NCBI GenBank assembly: GCA_948438565.1
Contig: CAOJLW010000107.1
Location: forward strand, 1 to 7,655
Length of the DNA stretch: 7,655 nucleotides
Direction: 5' to 3'
From: an uncultured Lachnospiraceae bacterium
Lineage (GTDB): Bacteria > Bacillota > Clostridia > Lachnospirales > Lachnospiraceae
Below, piece by piece: positions 1 to 5,971 of this stretch. A program made the position numbers and the translations under genes. Numbering within the stretch: the first letter of the stretch is position 1; the number at the start of each line of letters is the position of its first letter. Under the pieces are notes generated by a model. The model was not told the origin of the DNA. It saw only the letters and a list, made by a program, of their open reading frames with translations, and ran no database searches.

Positions 1-5
1 AAATC

Positions 6-1163
6 ATGCAATTTTACCCTATGCACAATCCATCCGTATACGACGATCTCAGGAACGACTGCCAACAGAAAAACCTGATTCCGTTTGTCGGAGCCGGACT
101 GTCCGTTTTTTGCGGATATCAACAATGGCCGGATGTATTAAAGCAGCTTGCGGACTTTATTTATGACTGCAATGTCCGTTCCAATGTCCAAACCATGATA
201 AACAACAATGACCTTTTACAGGCCGCGCAACAGATCCAGGATCAATATCCCCGTATCTTAAAAGAACTGAAAAAAATAATAGACTATCGTAAAATCCAAA
301 ATTGCGATCCACATACGTTTCATGCCTCGGCCGCCTATGTTTTACCATATCTGTTCCGTGATCATCTCGTCATGACCACCAATTTTGATCGCGTTTTGGA
401 AGAAGTCTACGACCGGCACAATGCCAAATTCGGCAAAACAGTTACCCCCTATGAGGCGGATCTCCTCACACAGCTCCGGCAGAGCAATCCGCACTGCCTA
501 TTTAAACTGCACGGCGACATCGGCCCGGATATCCACGATATCAACAAACTCATCTTTACGCAAACCCAATATAACAACGCCTATGCCGACAACGGCCCGC
601 TGATGTTGGAGTTGCCTCACTGGTTTCAAAATAAAAAGCTGCTGTTTTTAGGCTGCAGCCTGGCGAAAGATAAAACGATGGAAGCGTTACAGAAAGTAAC
701 CGCCCAAAATCCGGGACTGGAGCATTACGCAATTCTGGCGTGTCAACGCGAAGATATCGGATCGCGGTGCAGTGAACTGAGAGAGCTTGGCATTTCTCCG
801 ATTTTTTATCCGGACGGACGGCACGAAGCGGTACGCGTCATACTGGAACGGCTTTTAGAAGAGCTCCATAACGCGGCATATAAGGAATTACAGCGCGATA
901 CAAAAAAATGTCCCCCGAATCCAAAACGAAGCGCCGCTTTATGTATAACGCCGATTATTTTGCATTTACCGGACGAACACAGGAGCTTACGCAGCTTAAC
1001 GAATTCTGCCAACACGACGCTCTCATTTCCTGGTGGGCCGTTACCGGCCCTGGCGGTATGGGCAAAAGCCGGCTGGTCTACGAATTTACCCAGAGCAAGC
1101 GCAAAGACGGCTGGCACATTCTCTGGCTGCAACCAGAGAATTATCAAAATTTACAGAATTTAA
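6..1163 (+). CDS. SIR2-like domain protein (N-terminal part of a frame-split SIR2-STAND-repeat defence protein)
   Basis: Residues 1 to about 300 form a SIR2-like domain of the type found at the N-terminus of bacterial antiphage proteins, where it usually hydrolyses NAD+ once infection is sensed. Visible motifs are PFVGAGLS (26-33, nucleotide-binding loop), TTNFD (124-128), KLHGD (167-171, with the catalytic-type His169), GCSLAKD (216-222) and PDGRHEAV (269-276), all in the order expected for the family. Residues 302-385 are low-complexity and match nothing. They are the out-of-frame reading of the next gene, so the real domain stops at Lys301, codon 906-908, in an A7 run. The -1 frame continues as a STAND NTPase. 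The start is uncertain: ATG at 6 or ATG at 21 are both possible, and only 5 bases of upstream sequence are present, so no ribosome binding site can be judged. Domain identity is solid; NADase activity and a defence role are inferred from the family. Confidence 0.85.
   Translation: MQFYPMHNPSVYDDLRNDCQQKNLIPFVGAGLSVFCGYQQWPDVLKQLADFIYDCNVRSNVQTMINNNDLLQAAQQIQDQYPRILKELKKIIDYRKIQNCDPHTFHASAAYVLPYLFRDHLVMTTNFDRVLEEVYDRHNAKFGKTVTPYEADLLTQLRQSNPHCLFKLHGDIGPDIHDINKLIFTQTQYNNAYADNGPLMLELPHWFQNKKLLFLGCSLAKDKTMEALQKVTAQNPGLEHYAILACQREDIGSRCSELRELGISPIFYPDGRHEAVRVILERLLEELHNAAYKELQRDTKKCPPNPKRSAALCITPIILHLPDEHRSLRSLTNSANTTLSFPGGPLPALAVWAKAGWSTNLPRASAKTAGTFSGCNQRIIKIYRI
902..908 (+). other. A7 run / A_AAA_AAA heptamer at the SIR2-to-STAND frame switch
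   Basis: Seven adenines follow a C. In the SIR2 frame they read as the last base of ACA, then AAA (903-905) and AAA (906-908). This is the phase of the X_XXY_YYZ slippery heptamer. A -1 slip makes the next codon 908-910, which is the STAND frame. One extra A at this place would also join the two frames. An AAGGA element lies at 882-886, 15 bases upstream of the heptamer, somewhat further than the spacing known for dnaX. Downstream I see only a weak stem (AAGC 929-932 with GCTT 936-939). The site of the frame switch is clear; the mechanism is not. Confidence 0.7.
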
Positions 1164-3292
1164 CACTGCCTGTCGATCGCTGCATCGTAGTAGCGGACGA
1201 CGTTCAAGCTAACCTTTTGAATATCGGAAATTGGATCATTTCCGTTTCTGACCGTCAACGCAGCGAAAAGCTCCGGATCCTCTTGTTGGAACGCGAAGGC
1301 AAAACCCTGGACTCTGCCCGCTGGGCAGAAACCATGCAAACCGATTCGCCCTATGACAAAACCATTTCGTCCCAATGTTATCACACCGACTTTTTAACGT
1401 TACAAGCAATGTCCGAAGACGATTTAAAAACCATAATGACTGAGTTTGCCGCAGCTTCCGGCAAACCCCTAAAAGACGACGCGCACGCCGAGCATCTGTT
1501 ACAGACGCTGCAAAACATTGACCAGCATTTTCAACGCCCAATCTACGCCCTGGCCATCACCGATGCCTGGTGCCACAATCAAAATCCCGCCCGATGGGAT
1601 AAGGAACAGGTTTTGGATGCGCTGATCCATCGTGAATTAAAATTCTATTATGATCGGCTATATGCTTTATCTCCATCAAAAATTTCCAGAACCATGCGTA
1701 CCGAATTTGAAACTCTGCTGGCTCGATCGTGTTTCGTTCCTTTTTTGCCTTTACAGCTTATCGACGATAGCGAATACCCCACACTCCGCAAACGGGCCGA
1801 CGCCTTAGATATGAGCCTATCCGAATTACTGTGTCAGACAGGGTGTGTTCATTCAGTCAGTGTATATATAAAACAGGAAAATAATACAAGGGGACGCAAA
1901 CAAGATTGTGAAGCCGTATTGTTGGATTGCCCGGATCTCATCCAGGAATACCTGGTTTTGCGGCAGGCGCTTGATAAAGGGCAATTAGACCTTCTGCTGC
2001 CAGACGATTGGGACAATACTCCCATACATCTTTTATTCCTGCAACGTATCCTTCTGGACTATCCGGAAAAACTGGATGGGCAAAACAAATTCTTAAAAAT
2101 TTTTTATTCCGGCAATCCAAAATCAATTTTACCGGCAGAAATATATAGCCATTTACTGCTTGGCGCTATGATACAATTGCAGAATCACGCAAACGAATCT
2201 ATAGAACGATTAGAAAAGCTCCATTATCAATTTCAAAACCATGAAAACATTGCCATTAATTATGCAATGGGCATATTTAATCTGTCTACAGAACAGACTT
2301 TACCTGAGCTTTACAATAGTGTTGATACGCTACAATATCTGCAGTCACAATTTCCGGATAACTCAAAACTTGCCATCATCTATGCAACGGGCATATTTAA
2401 TCTGTCTACAGAACAGACTTTACCTGAGCTTTACAATAGTGTTGATACGCTACAACTGCTTCAGTCACAATTTTCGGATAACTCTGAACTTGCCATCCAG
2501 TTTGCAAAGAGCATAGTTATTCTGTCTACAGAACAGGCTTTACCTGAACTTTACAAAAGTATTGATACGCTACAACTGCTTCAGTCACAATTTTCGGATA
2601 ACTCTGAACTTGCCATCATCTATGCAAGGGGCATAGTTATTCTGTCTGCAAAACAGGCTTTACCTGAACTCTACAAAAGTATTAATACGCTACAACTGCT
2701 TCAGTCACAATTTCCGGATAACTCTGAACTTGCCATCATCTATGCAACGGGCATAGTTAATCTGTCTACAAAACAGGCTTTACCTGAACGTTCCAAAAGT
2801 ATTGATACGCTACAACTGCTTCAGTCACAATTTCCGGATAACTCTGAACTTGCAGTCATCTATGCATATGGCATAGTTGATCTGTCTACAAAACAGGCTT
2901 TACCTGAATTTTCCAAAAGTGTCGACATATTACGACAGCTGCATTCACAATTTCCAGATAATAAAAAAATCGCCAACGAATATGCAGGAAGTTTCGTCAA
3001 TCTGTCCTTCTATCAAAATACAGAAACCGAAATTCAACAAACCATAAAACAGGCCAAACAACTTATGACACAAGATGACTCCAATACCAAACTACAATTA
3101 TCCTATGCACAGACTATATTTAATTTAACCTTAGTGCAACCTCCAGACGCCCTACAGAAAACCGTCCTGCAACTACGCGCCTTTTTGCAAACGCATCCCG
3201 ATGCCAACATTGATTTTCAAACCGCATTAACAGAATATCTAAACGAACATCCCGAACACGTCGATCGCTACGCCCCCTTAACAATTTCCTAA
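908..3292 (+). CDS. STAND P-loop NTPase with C-terminal 40-residue TPR-like repeats (C-terminal part of SIR2-STAND defence protein)
   Basis: The protein opens with a FTGRTQEL motif (20-27) and a Walker A loop, TGPGGMGKS (46-54), preceded by WWAV as in SIR2-linked STAND NTPases. A likely Walker B is VVADD (94-98), and RILLLERE near 120-128 resembles a sensor-1 strand. A CPDLIQEYLVL segment near 340-350 marks the end of the NTPase/helical part. Residues about 458-698 are six near-identical 40-residue helical repeats ending in QFPDN, resembling extended TPRs, followed by diverged copies to residue 794. STAND proteins use such repeats to bind a trigger and the NTPase to oligomerise, which here would activate the SIR2 effector. 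No ribosome binding site lies at a useful distance from ATG 908 (AAGGA at 882-886 is 21 bases away), and that ATG sits inside the A7 run. The frame is therefore more likely entered from the SIR2 frame, giving a 1095-residue fusion, than started independently. Confidence 0.85.
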   Translation: MSPESKTKRRFMYNADYFAFTGRTQELTQLNEFCQHDALISWWAVTGPGGMGKSRLVYEFTQSKRKDGWHILWLQPENYQNLQNLTLPVDRCIVVADDVQANLLNIGNWIISVSDRQRSEKLRILLLEREGKTLDSARWAETMQTDSPYDKTISSQCYHTDFLTLQAMSEDDLKTIMTEFAAASGKPLKDDAHAEHLLQTLQNIDQHFQRPIYALAITDAWCHNQNPARWDKEQVLDALIHRELKFYYDRLYALSPSKISRTMRTEFETLLARSCFVPFLPLQLIDDSEYPTLRKRADALDMSLSELLCQTGCVHSVSVYIKQENNTRGRKQDCEAVLLDCPDLIQEYLVLRQALDKGQLDLLLPDDWDNTPIHLLFLQRILLDYPEKLDGQNKFLKIFYSGNPKSILPAEIYSHLLLGAMIQLQNHANESIERLEKLHYQFQNHENIAINYAMGIFNLSTEQTLPELYNSVDTLQYLQSQFPDNSKLAIIYATGIFNLSTEQTLPELYNSVDTLQLLQSQFSDNSELAIQFAKSIVILSTEQALPELYKSIDTLQLLQSQFSDNSELAIIYARGIVILSAKQALPELYKSINTLQLLQSQFPDNSELAIIYATGIVNLSTKQALPERSKSIDTLQLLQSQFPDNSELAVIYAYGIVDLSTKQALPEFSKSVDILRQLHSQFPDNKKIANEYAGSFVNLSFYQNTETEIQQTIKQAKQLMTQDDSNTKLQLSYAQTIFNLTLVQPPDALQKTVLQLRAFLQTHPDANIDFQTALTEYLNEHPEHVDRYAPLTIS
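2281..3000 (+). repeat. Six tandem 120-bp direct repeats encoding 40-residue TPR-like units
   Basis: Units begin at 2281, 2401, 2521, 2641, 2761 and 2881, each opening with TCTGTCT(A/G)CA and containing CAGTCACAATTT(T/C)CGGATAA (the last unit is the most diverged). The first 55 bases of units 1 and 2 are identical, and units 2 to 5 differ at only a few positions each. Partial, more diverged copies flank the array (about 2221-2280 and 3001-3120). The exact 120-bp period keeps the frame, so copy-number changes would add or remove whole 40-residue units. Confidence 0.95.
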
Positions 3293-3297
3293 CTCTG

Positions 3298-3391
3298 CCC
3301 TTACCAACGACGGCCTGCCAGCTCTCCCGACGCGCCCCTATCTGTGTATCGCCATACAAAACGCAGTCCGTAAGGGAGAGGGGCGCCTGGC
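3298..3391. other. GC-rich structured intergenic element, possibly a dispersed repeat or RNA structure
   Basis: This non-coding stretch holds nested complementary segments: GCCAG (3317-3321) with CTGGC (3387-3391), GCGCCCCT (3332-3339) with AGGGGCGC (3379-3386), CTG (3342-3344) with CAG (3364-3366), and TGTAT (3345-3349) with ATACA (3354-3358) around a CGCC loop. Two further segments could compete or form a pseudoknot: CCCTTAC (3298-3304) with GTAAGGG (3370-3376), and CTCTCCC (3322-3328) with GGGAGAG (3374-3380). No T tract follows, so it is not a classical intrinsic terminator. Its role and active strand are unknown. Confidence 0.45.
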
Positions 3392-3423
3392 CCCCCACAT
3401 CGACGACGCTTTCCACCCATCTC

Positions 3424-3452
3424 TTGACAAATCACCTAAAACACTCTATAAT
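3424..3452 (+). promoter_or_regulatory. Consensus sigma-A promoter of the MATE gene leader
   Basis: TTGACA at 3424-3429 and TATAAT at 3447-3452 are both perfect consensus hexamers separated by 17 bp. Transcription should start near 3459, giving a leader of about 110 nt before the MATE start codon. Such a strong promoter fits a gene controlled after initiation, which the terminator in the leader also suggests. Confidence 0.9.
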
Positions 3453-3466
3453 ACCCATAAAATTTC

Positions 3467-3505
3467 GTGTGGATTTTTCTGGATGATATCATCTTTTCGC
3501 CACAC
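3467..3505 (+). promoter_or_regulatory. Candidate antiterminator in the MATE leader
   Basis: GTGTGG (3467-3472) is complementary to CCACAC (3500-3505), which is the lower 5' arm of the downstream terminator. Between them lies GATGATATCATC (3482-3493), a perfect 12-bp palindrome that in RNA could fold as GATG-ATAT-CATC. The two foldings, this one and the terminator, cannot coexist. As DNA, the palindrome could instead be a repressor operator just downstream of the start site. I recognise no known riboswitch class here. Confidence 0.45.
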
Positions 3506-3539
3506 AGCTATCACCCGATAGCTGTGCGGCATTTTTTTT
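3499..3539 (+). terminator. Intrinsic terminator within the MATE leader (attenuator, or end of a small RNA)
   Basis: A perfect 10-bp stem, CACAGCTATC (3503-3512) with GATAGCTGTG (3517-3526), has an ACCC loop. It is extended by GCC (3499-3501) with GGC (3528-3530) across one mismatch. After one A come eight Ts (3532-3539). It lies between the consensus promoter and the MATE ribosome binding site, so it would end a transcript of about 80 nt unless it is bypassed. Confidence 0.85.
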
Positions 3540-3569
3540 ACAAGAAAACTGAAAAAGGAGTCAACAACC

Positions 3570-4913
3570 ATGAACCAAAATTATATGAAAGAAAAACCCA
3601 TCTTTCCGCTACTGCTATCCATGGCAATCCCGATGGCGCTCTCCATGCTGGTCAACTCCCTGTATAACATTATTGACAGCTATTTTATCGCGCAAATCAG
3701 CGAAGAGGCTATGACCGCTCTATCCTTAGTCTATCCGATACAAAACTTCATCAATGCGGCGGCGATTGGATTCGGCATTGGAATCAACGCCATGATCTCA
3801 TACCATCTGGGCGCACAAAACCAGGAAAAAGCAGATATGGCCGCCACGCAGGGACTGATTCTCGCCACAATCCACGGCATCCTTTTAACCTTCGCGGGCA
3901 TTGCCGTTATGCCCGTCTTTTTAAAGATATTTACATCCTCCGAAACCGTGGCAAGCCTTGGCATACGCTATTGCATCATCGCATTTTCCTTTACCATAAG
4001 CATCGTTTTGGGCATTACGTTTGAAAAAATCTTTCAGGCCGTAGGCAGCATGAAGGTGACGATGGCCAGTATGATGTGCGGATGTATCGCCAATATTATC
4101 CTAGACCCCGTATTGATCTTTGGACTTGGCCCGTTCCCTGCCATGGGCATCGAAGGCGCGGCATTAGCGACCGGACTGGGACAATCGCTTACCCTGATAA
4201 TCTATCTGGCGATCTATGGTTTGCGCCCAATCCGCGTTCATATCCGCAGGCAGTATCTCTCCCTGCAAAAAAAGATGGTACGGGAACTGTACTCCATCGG
4301 CATATCGGCAACCCTCAATCTCGCGCTGCCCTCTATTTTAATTTCTTCTTTAAACGCGATTTTAGCCGCCTATTCCGAAGTATACATACTGGTTCTGGGC
4401 ATTTATTATAAGCTACAGACCTTCCTCTATCTGCCCGCCAATGGCATTATCCAGGGAATGCGCCCTTTGATCGGCTATAATTACGGCGCCGGCGAACAGA
4501 AACGGGTCAAACAGCTTTATCAAATCGTACTTGGCATGAGCAGTGTCATTATGATAATCGGAATGCTGATTTGCCTGCTCATACCCGGCCATCTGATGGG
4601 TCTATTTACCCATACGCCGCAAACCATTCATGTCGGAGAAACCGCTTTGCGCGTGATCAGCGCCGGATTTTTCGTCTCGTCCGTTTCCGTGACCTCCTCA
4701 GGAGCGCTCGAAGGACTCGGAAAAGGACTTCCGTCATTGGTCATTTCCCTGTGCCGTTATATCCTGATCTTAATCCCAGCCGCCTTTTTACTCAGCAAAA
4801 TCTTTGGCCCCATAGGCGTTTGGAATGCATTTTGGATTGCAGAAACAATCACCGCGGCCATTGCATGGAGCATTTACCATAAGTGCGTAAAGATCCATAG
4901 CCAAACGTCATAA
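3570..4913 (+). CDS. MATE family efflux transporter
   Basis: This 447-residue membrane protein has about twelve hydrophobic segments in two similar halves, the usual size and layout of multidrug and toxic compound extrusion proteins. MATE carriers export cationic drugs, dyes or metabolites across the cytoplasmic membrane in exchange for H+ or Na+. Family features include PMALSMLVNSLYNIIDSYFI in the first helix, GFGIGINAMISYHLGAQNQEKA after the second, and in the second half RPLIGYNYGAGEQKRVKQLY, a typical MATE signature. The resemblance is to the MepA/DinF-like branch of Firmicutes; the substrate cannot be read from sequence. The start is set by AAGGAG at 3555-3560, 9 bases before the ATG. 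It appears to be a single-gene unit with its own strong promoter and a terminator-containing leader, which suggests induction by attenuation. It does not share a reading frame or close spacing with the defence gene upstream. Confidence 0.93.
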   Translation: MNQNYMKEKPIFPLLLSMAIPMALSMLVNSLYNIIDSYFIAQISEEAMTALSLVYPIQNFINAAAIGFGIGINAMISYHLGAQNQEKADMAATQGLILATIHGILLTFAGIAVMPVFLKIFTSSETVASLGIRYCIIAFSFTISIVLGITFEKIFQAVGSMKVTMASMMCGCIANIILDPVLIFGLGPFPAMGIEGAALATGLGQSLTLIIYLAIYGLRPIRVHIRRQYLSLQKKMVRELYSIGISATLNLALPSILISSLNAILAAYSEVYILVLGIYYKLQTFLYLPANGIIQGMRPLIGYNYGAGEQKRVKQLYQIVLGMSSVIMIIGMLICLLIPGHLMGLFTHTPQTIHVGETALRVISAGFFVSSVSVTSSGALEGLGKGLPSLVISLCRYILILIPAAFLLSKIFGPIGVWNAFWIAETITAAIAWSIYHKCVKIHSQTS

Positions 4914-4935
4914 CCCCCACCCGCCCCGGACGTAC

Positions 4936-4983
4936 GCCGCTTATATTTACCATGCCAAAACCACAATCTCCATTGAAAGCGGC
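4936..4983 (+). other. Inverted repeat between the MATE and DUF4190 genes
   Basis: GCCGCTT (4936-4942) and AAGCGGC (4977-4983) form a perfect 7-bp inverted repeat with a 34-nt loop. It overlaps the -35 box of the next promoter and lacks a T tract. It may be a weak transcription end for the MATE gene or have no function. No other terminator for MATE is apparent. Confidence 0.25.
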
Positions 4984-5001
4984 TCAAAATTATGCTATCA
5001 T
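4973..5001 (+). promoter_or_regulatory. Promoter of the DUF4190-like gene
   Basis: TTGAAA (4973-4978) is followed after 17 bp by TATCAT (4996-5001), with an extended -10 TGC just before it (4993-4995). Transcription would start near 5008. Confidence 0.7.
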
Positions 5002-5010
5002 CTTTCCATA

Positions 5011-5024
5011 TTGAAATATTTCAA
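5011..5024. promoter_or_regulatory. Palindromic operator candidate
   Basis: TTGAAATATTTCAA is a perfect 14-bp palindrome placed immediately after the predicted transcription start, where a dimeric repressor would block initiation or early elongation. No matching regulator gene is in the window. Confidence 0.4.
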
Positions 5025-5040
5025 TAAACAAATCCATCTC

Positions 5041-5046
5041 AGGAGG
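5041..5046 (+). promoter_or_regulatory. Ribosome binding site that fixes the DUF4190-like start
   Basis: AGGAGG lies 6 bases before ATG 5053. This makes ATG 5053 the start and rules out the in-frame TTG at 5011, which lies in the palindrome. Confidence 0.85.
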
Positions 5047-5052
5047 CTTTTT

Positions 5053-5442
5053 ATGGACTATACGCACGACACAACCACGCCGCAGGCGCCCAATCCGGAT
5101 CCCTGCGAAATGCAATCCGTTCCCATGGCCTTGGCTTCGCTAATCTTAGGCATTATCGCACTGTTAACGGCAGGCTGTATCTATCTTGCCATGGTCTGCG
5201 GCGCGCTCGGCATCATTCTGGCACTCTTATCAAAAGGCGGCAGCCTAACCTTGCATCCCAAGGCACGAGCCGGACTGGCGTTAAGCAGCGCCGGATTGAT
5301 CCTGACATTTGTCATTTATATCATGGCATTCCTGTTTATCCTCAGCTACTATGGCGGCCTTGACGGACTCATGCAGGAATATATGAACCTCTATCAGGTA
5401 GACAGCATCGAAGAGCTATATCGGATTATGGGCGTCCAATAA
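5053..5442 (+). CDS. DUF4190-like small membrane protein
   Basis: A 129-residue protein with a short polar, Pro/Thr-rich N-terminus (1-24), a hydrophobic hairpin (about 25-60) with the pattern MALASLILGIIALLT...CGALGIILALLSKG, and a third membrane segment (about 72-98) after ARAGLALSSAGLIL. The small-residue-rich hairpin followed by a G-x-A-x-A-G-hydrophobic segment is typical of DUF4190 and related small Firmicutes membrane proteins of unknown function. The C-terminal 30 residues are soluble and acidic. The start is set by AGGAGG 6 bases upstream. It has its own promoter with an operator-like palindrome after the start site. Its last 27 bases overlap the 3' end of the convergent DUF2752 gene. 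The family assignment is by pattern, and no biochemical role is known. Confidence 0.8.
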   Translation: MDYTHDTTTPQAPNPDPCEMQSVPMALASLILGIIALLTAGCIYLAMVCGALGIILALLSKGGSLTLHPKARAGLALSSAGLILTFVIYIMAFLFILSYYGGLDGLMQEYMNLYQVDSIEELYRIMGVQ

Positions 5443-5874
5443 CTGTAAAATATCCAAATCAAACGCGGCAAGCATAACATTTTTAACGACAAAATTCAAC
5501 GCCACCAGCCACAACGCCATCCAAAGGTACGCATTCCGATAACGCATCCCGATATCCCACTTGCCGCGCGTAAGCTTCCCAATCGTATGCGAAGCCATAA
5601 ACCAGATATAAAGCGCGGCAAAATATAAGACAATCGGATGATAGCAAAACGACAGCAGTCCGTTTCCTTTTGCCAAAACCACAACCGCTCTGGTGCCGCC
5701 GCAGCCGGGGCAATAAAAGCCAGTGATTGCATGAAACATACAAGGGGACTGCAAACGCGCCAGCAGCTCAAGCGGCAGCAGCCTAACCGCCAAAAACGCC
5801 ATACCGGCCAACCCCAACCCGATCAGATATAAATGCCGTTCCAGACGTACCCGTTCTTGTTCATTCCATTCCAT
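5416..5874 (-). CDS. DUF2752 family membrane protein
   Basis: A 152-residue protein with the DUF2752 signature: a Cys (45) followed by FYCPGCGGTRA (53-63), where Cys55 and Cys58 sit in a CPGCGGTR turn. Hydrophobic segments lie at about 16-33, 71-95 and 115-139. Family members are small membrane proteins of unknown function; the conserved cysteines hint at metal or redox binding, which is not established. The start is ATG at 5874, because GGAGG (5881-5885 on this strand) sits 6 bases before it. A longer in-frame reading from 5958 would run through the ribosome binding site and the divergent promoter, so I reject it. The gene faces the DUF4190-like gene and overlaps its end by 27 bp, and it is transcribed away from the HExxH gene from a shared intergenic region. 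Confidence 0.85.
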   Translation of the reverse strand: MEWNEQERVRLERHLYLIGLGLAGMAFLAVRLLPLELLARLQSPCMFHAITGFYCPGCGGTRAVVVLAKGNGLLSFCYHPIVLYFAALYIWFMASHTIGKLTRGKWDIGMRYRNAYLWMALWLVALNFVVKNVMLAAFDLDILQLLDAHNPI

Positions 5875-5880
5875 ATGCTT

Positions 5881-5885
5881 CCTCC
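5881..5885 (-). promoter_or_regulatory. Ribosome binding site that fixes the DUF2752 start
   Basis: GGAGG on the minus strand lies 6 bases before the ATG ending at 5872. It selects the 152-residue form over the 180-residue reading. Confidence 0.8.
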
Positions 5886-5903
5886 AAAACCTGTGTTCTT
5901 CCC

Positions 5904-5937
5904 TTGAGTTTTTTTCTGCTTCTGTTATAATATTATA
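5904..5937. promoter_or_regulatory. Divergent promoter region with a symmetric -10 element
   Basis: Forward: TTGAGT (5904-5909), 16 bp, TATAAT (5926-5931) with extended -10 TGT (5923-5925), reading into the HExxH gene. Reverse: the same 12-bp palindrome TATAATATTATA (5926-5937) gives TATAAT at 5937-5932 on the minus strand, with a weak TTGCAA -35 at 5958-5953 (15-bp spacer), reading into the DUF2752 gene. The forward promoter is well supported; the reverse one is less certain. Confidence 0.7.
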
Positions 5938-5956
5938 AAAATATGGAATCTTTTGC

Positions 5957-5963
5957 AAGGAGG
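5957..5963 (+). promoter_or_regulatory. Strong ribosome binding site of the HExxH gene
   Basis: AAGGAGG lies 8 bases before ATG 5972 and supports that start. Confidence 0.85.
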
Positions 5964-5971
5964 AACCTCAG

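Noticed and set aside
908..1163. Genuine 256-bp dual coding of SIR2 tail and STAND N-terminus
   Set aside because: The SIR2-frame reading after residue 301 has no domain character, whereas the STAND frame shows conserved motifs, so only the latter appears to be under coding constraint.
2241..2516. Open plus-strand frame of 91 codons inside the repeat region
   Set aside because: It is the +1 reading of the 120-bp repeats, whose period is divisible by three and so keeps other frames open. It has no ribosome binding site.
2281..3000. CRISPR array
   Set aside because: The repeats are 120 bp and directly abutting, without unique spacers, and they form a continuous coding frame.
3120..3416. Minus-strand open frame across the end of the STAND gene and the structured element
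   Set aside because: It has no convincing ribosome binding site, no recognisable domain, and its tail is antisense to the well-supported repeat protein.
3467..3667. GTG-initiated leader peptide frame in the MATE leader
   Set aside because: The GTG is only about 8 nt from the predicted transcript start with no ribosome binding site, and the frame runs into the MATE coding sequence in another phase.
5638..5832. Plus-strand open frame within the DUF2752 gene
   Set aside because: It is antisense to the CPGCGGTR region of the DUF2752 protein and has no ribosome binding site or recognisable domain.
5875..5958. 28-residue N-terminal extension of the DUF2752 protein
   Set aside because: It would cross the GGAGG ribosome binding site and the divergent promoter region; ATG 5874 is better placed.
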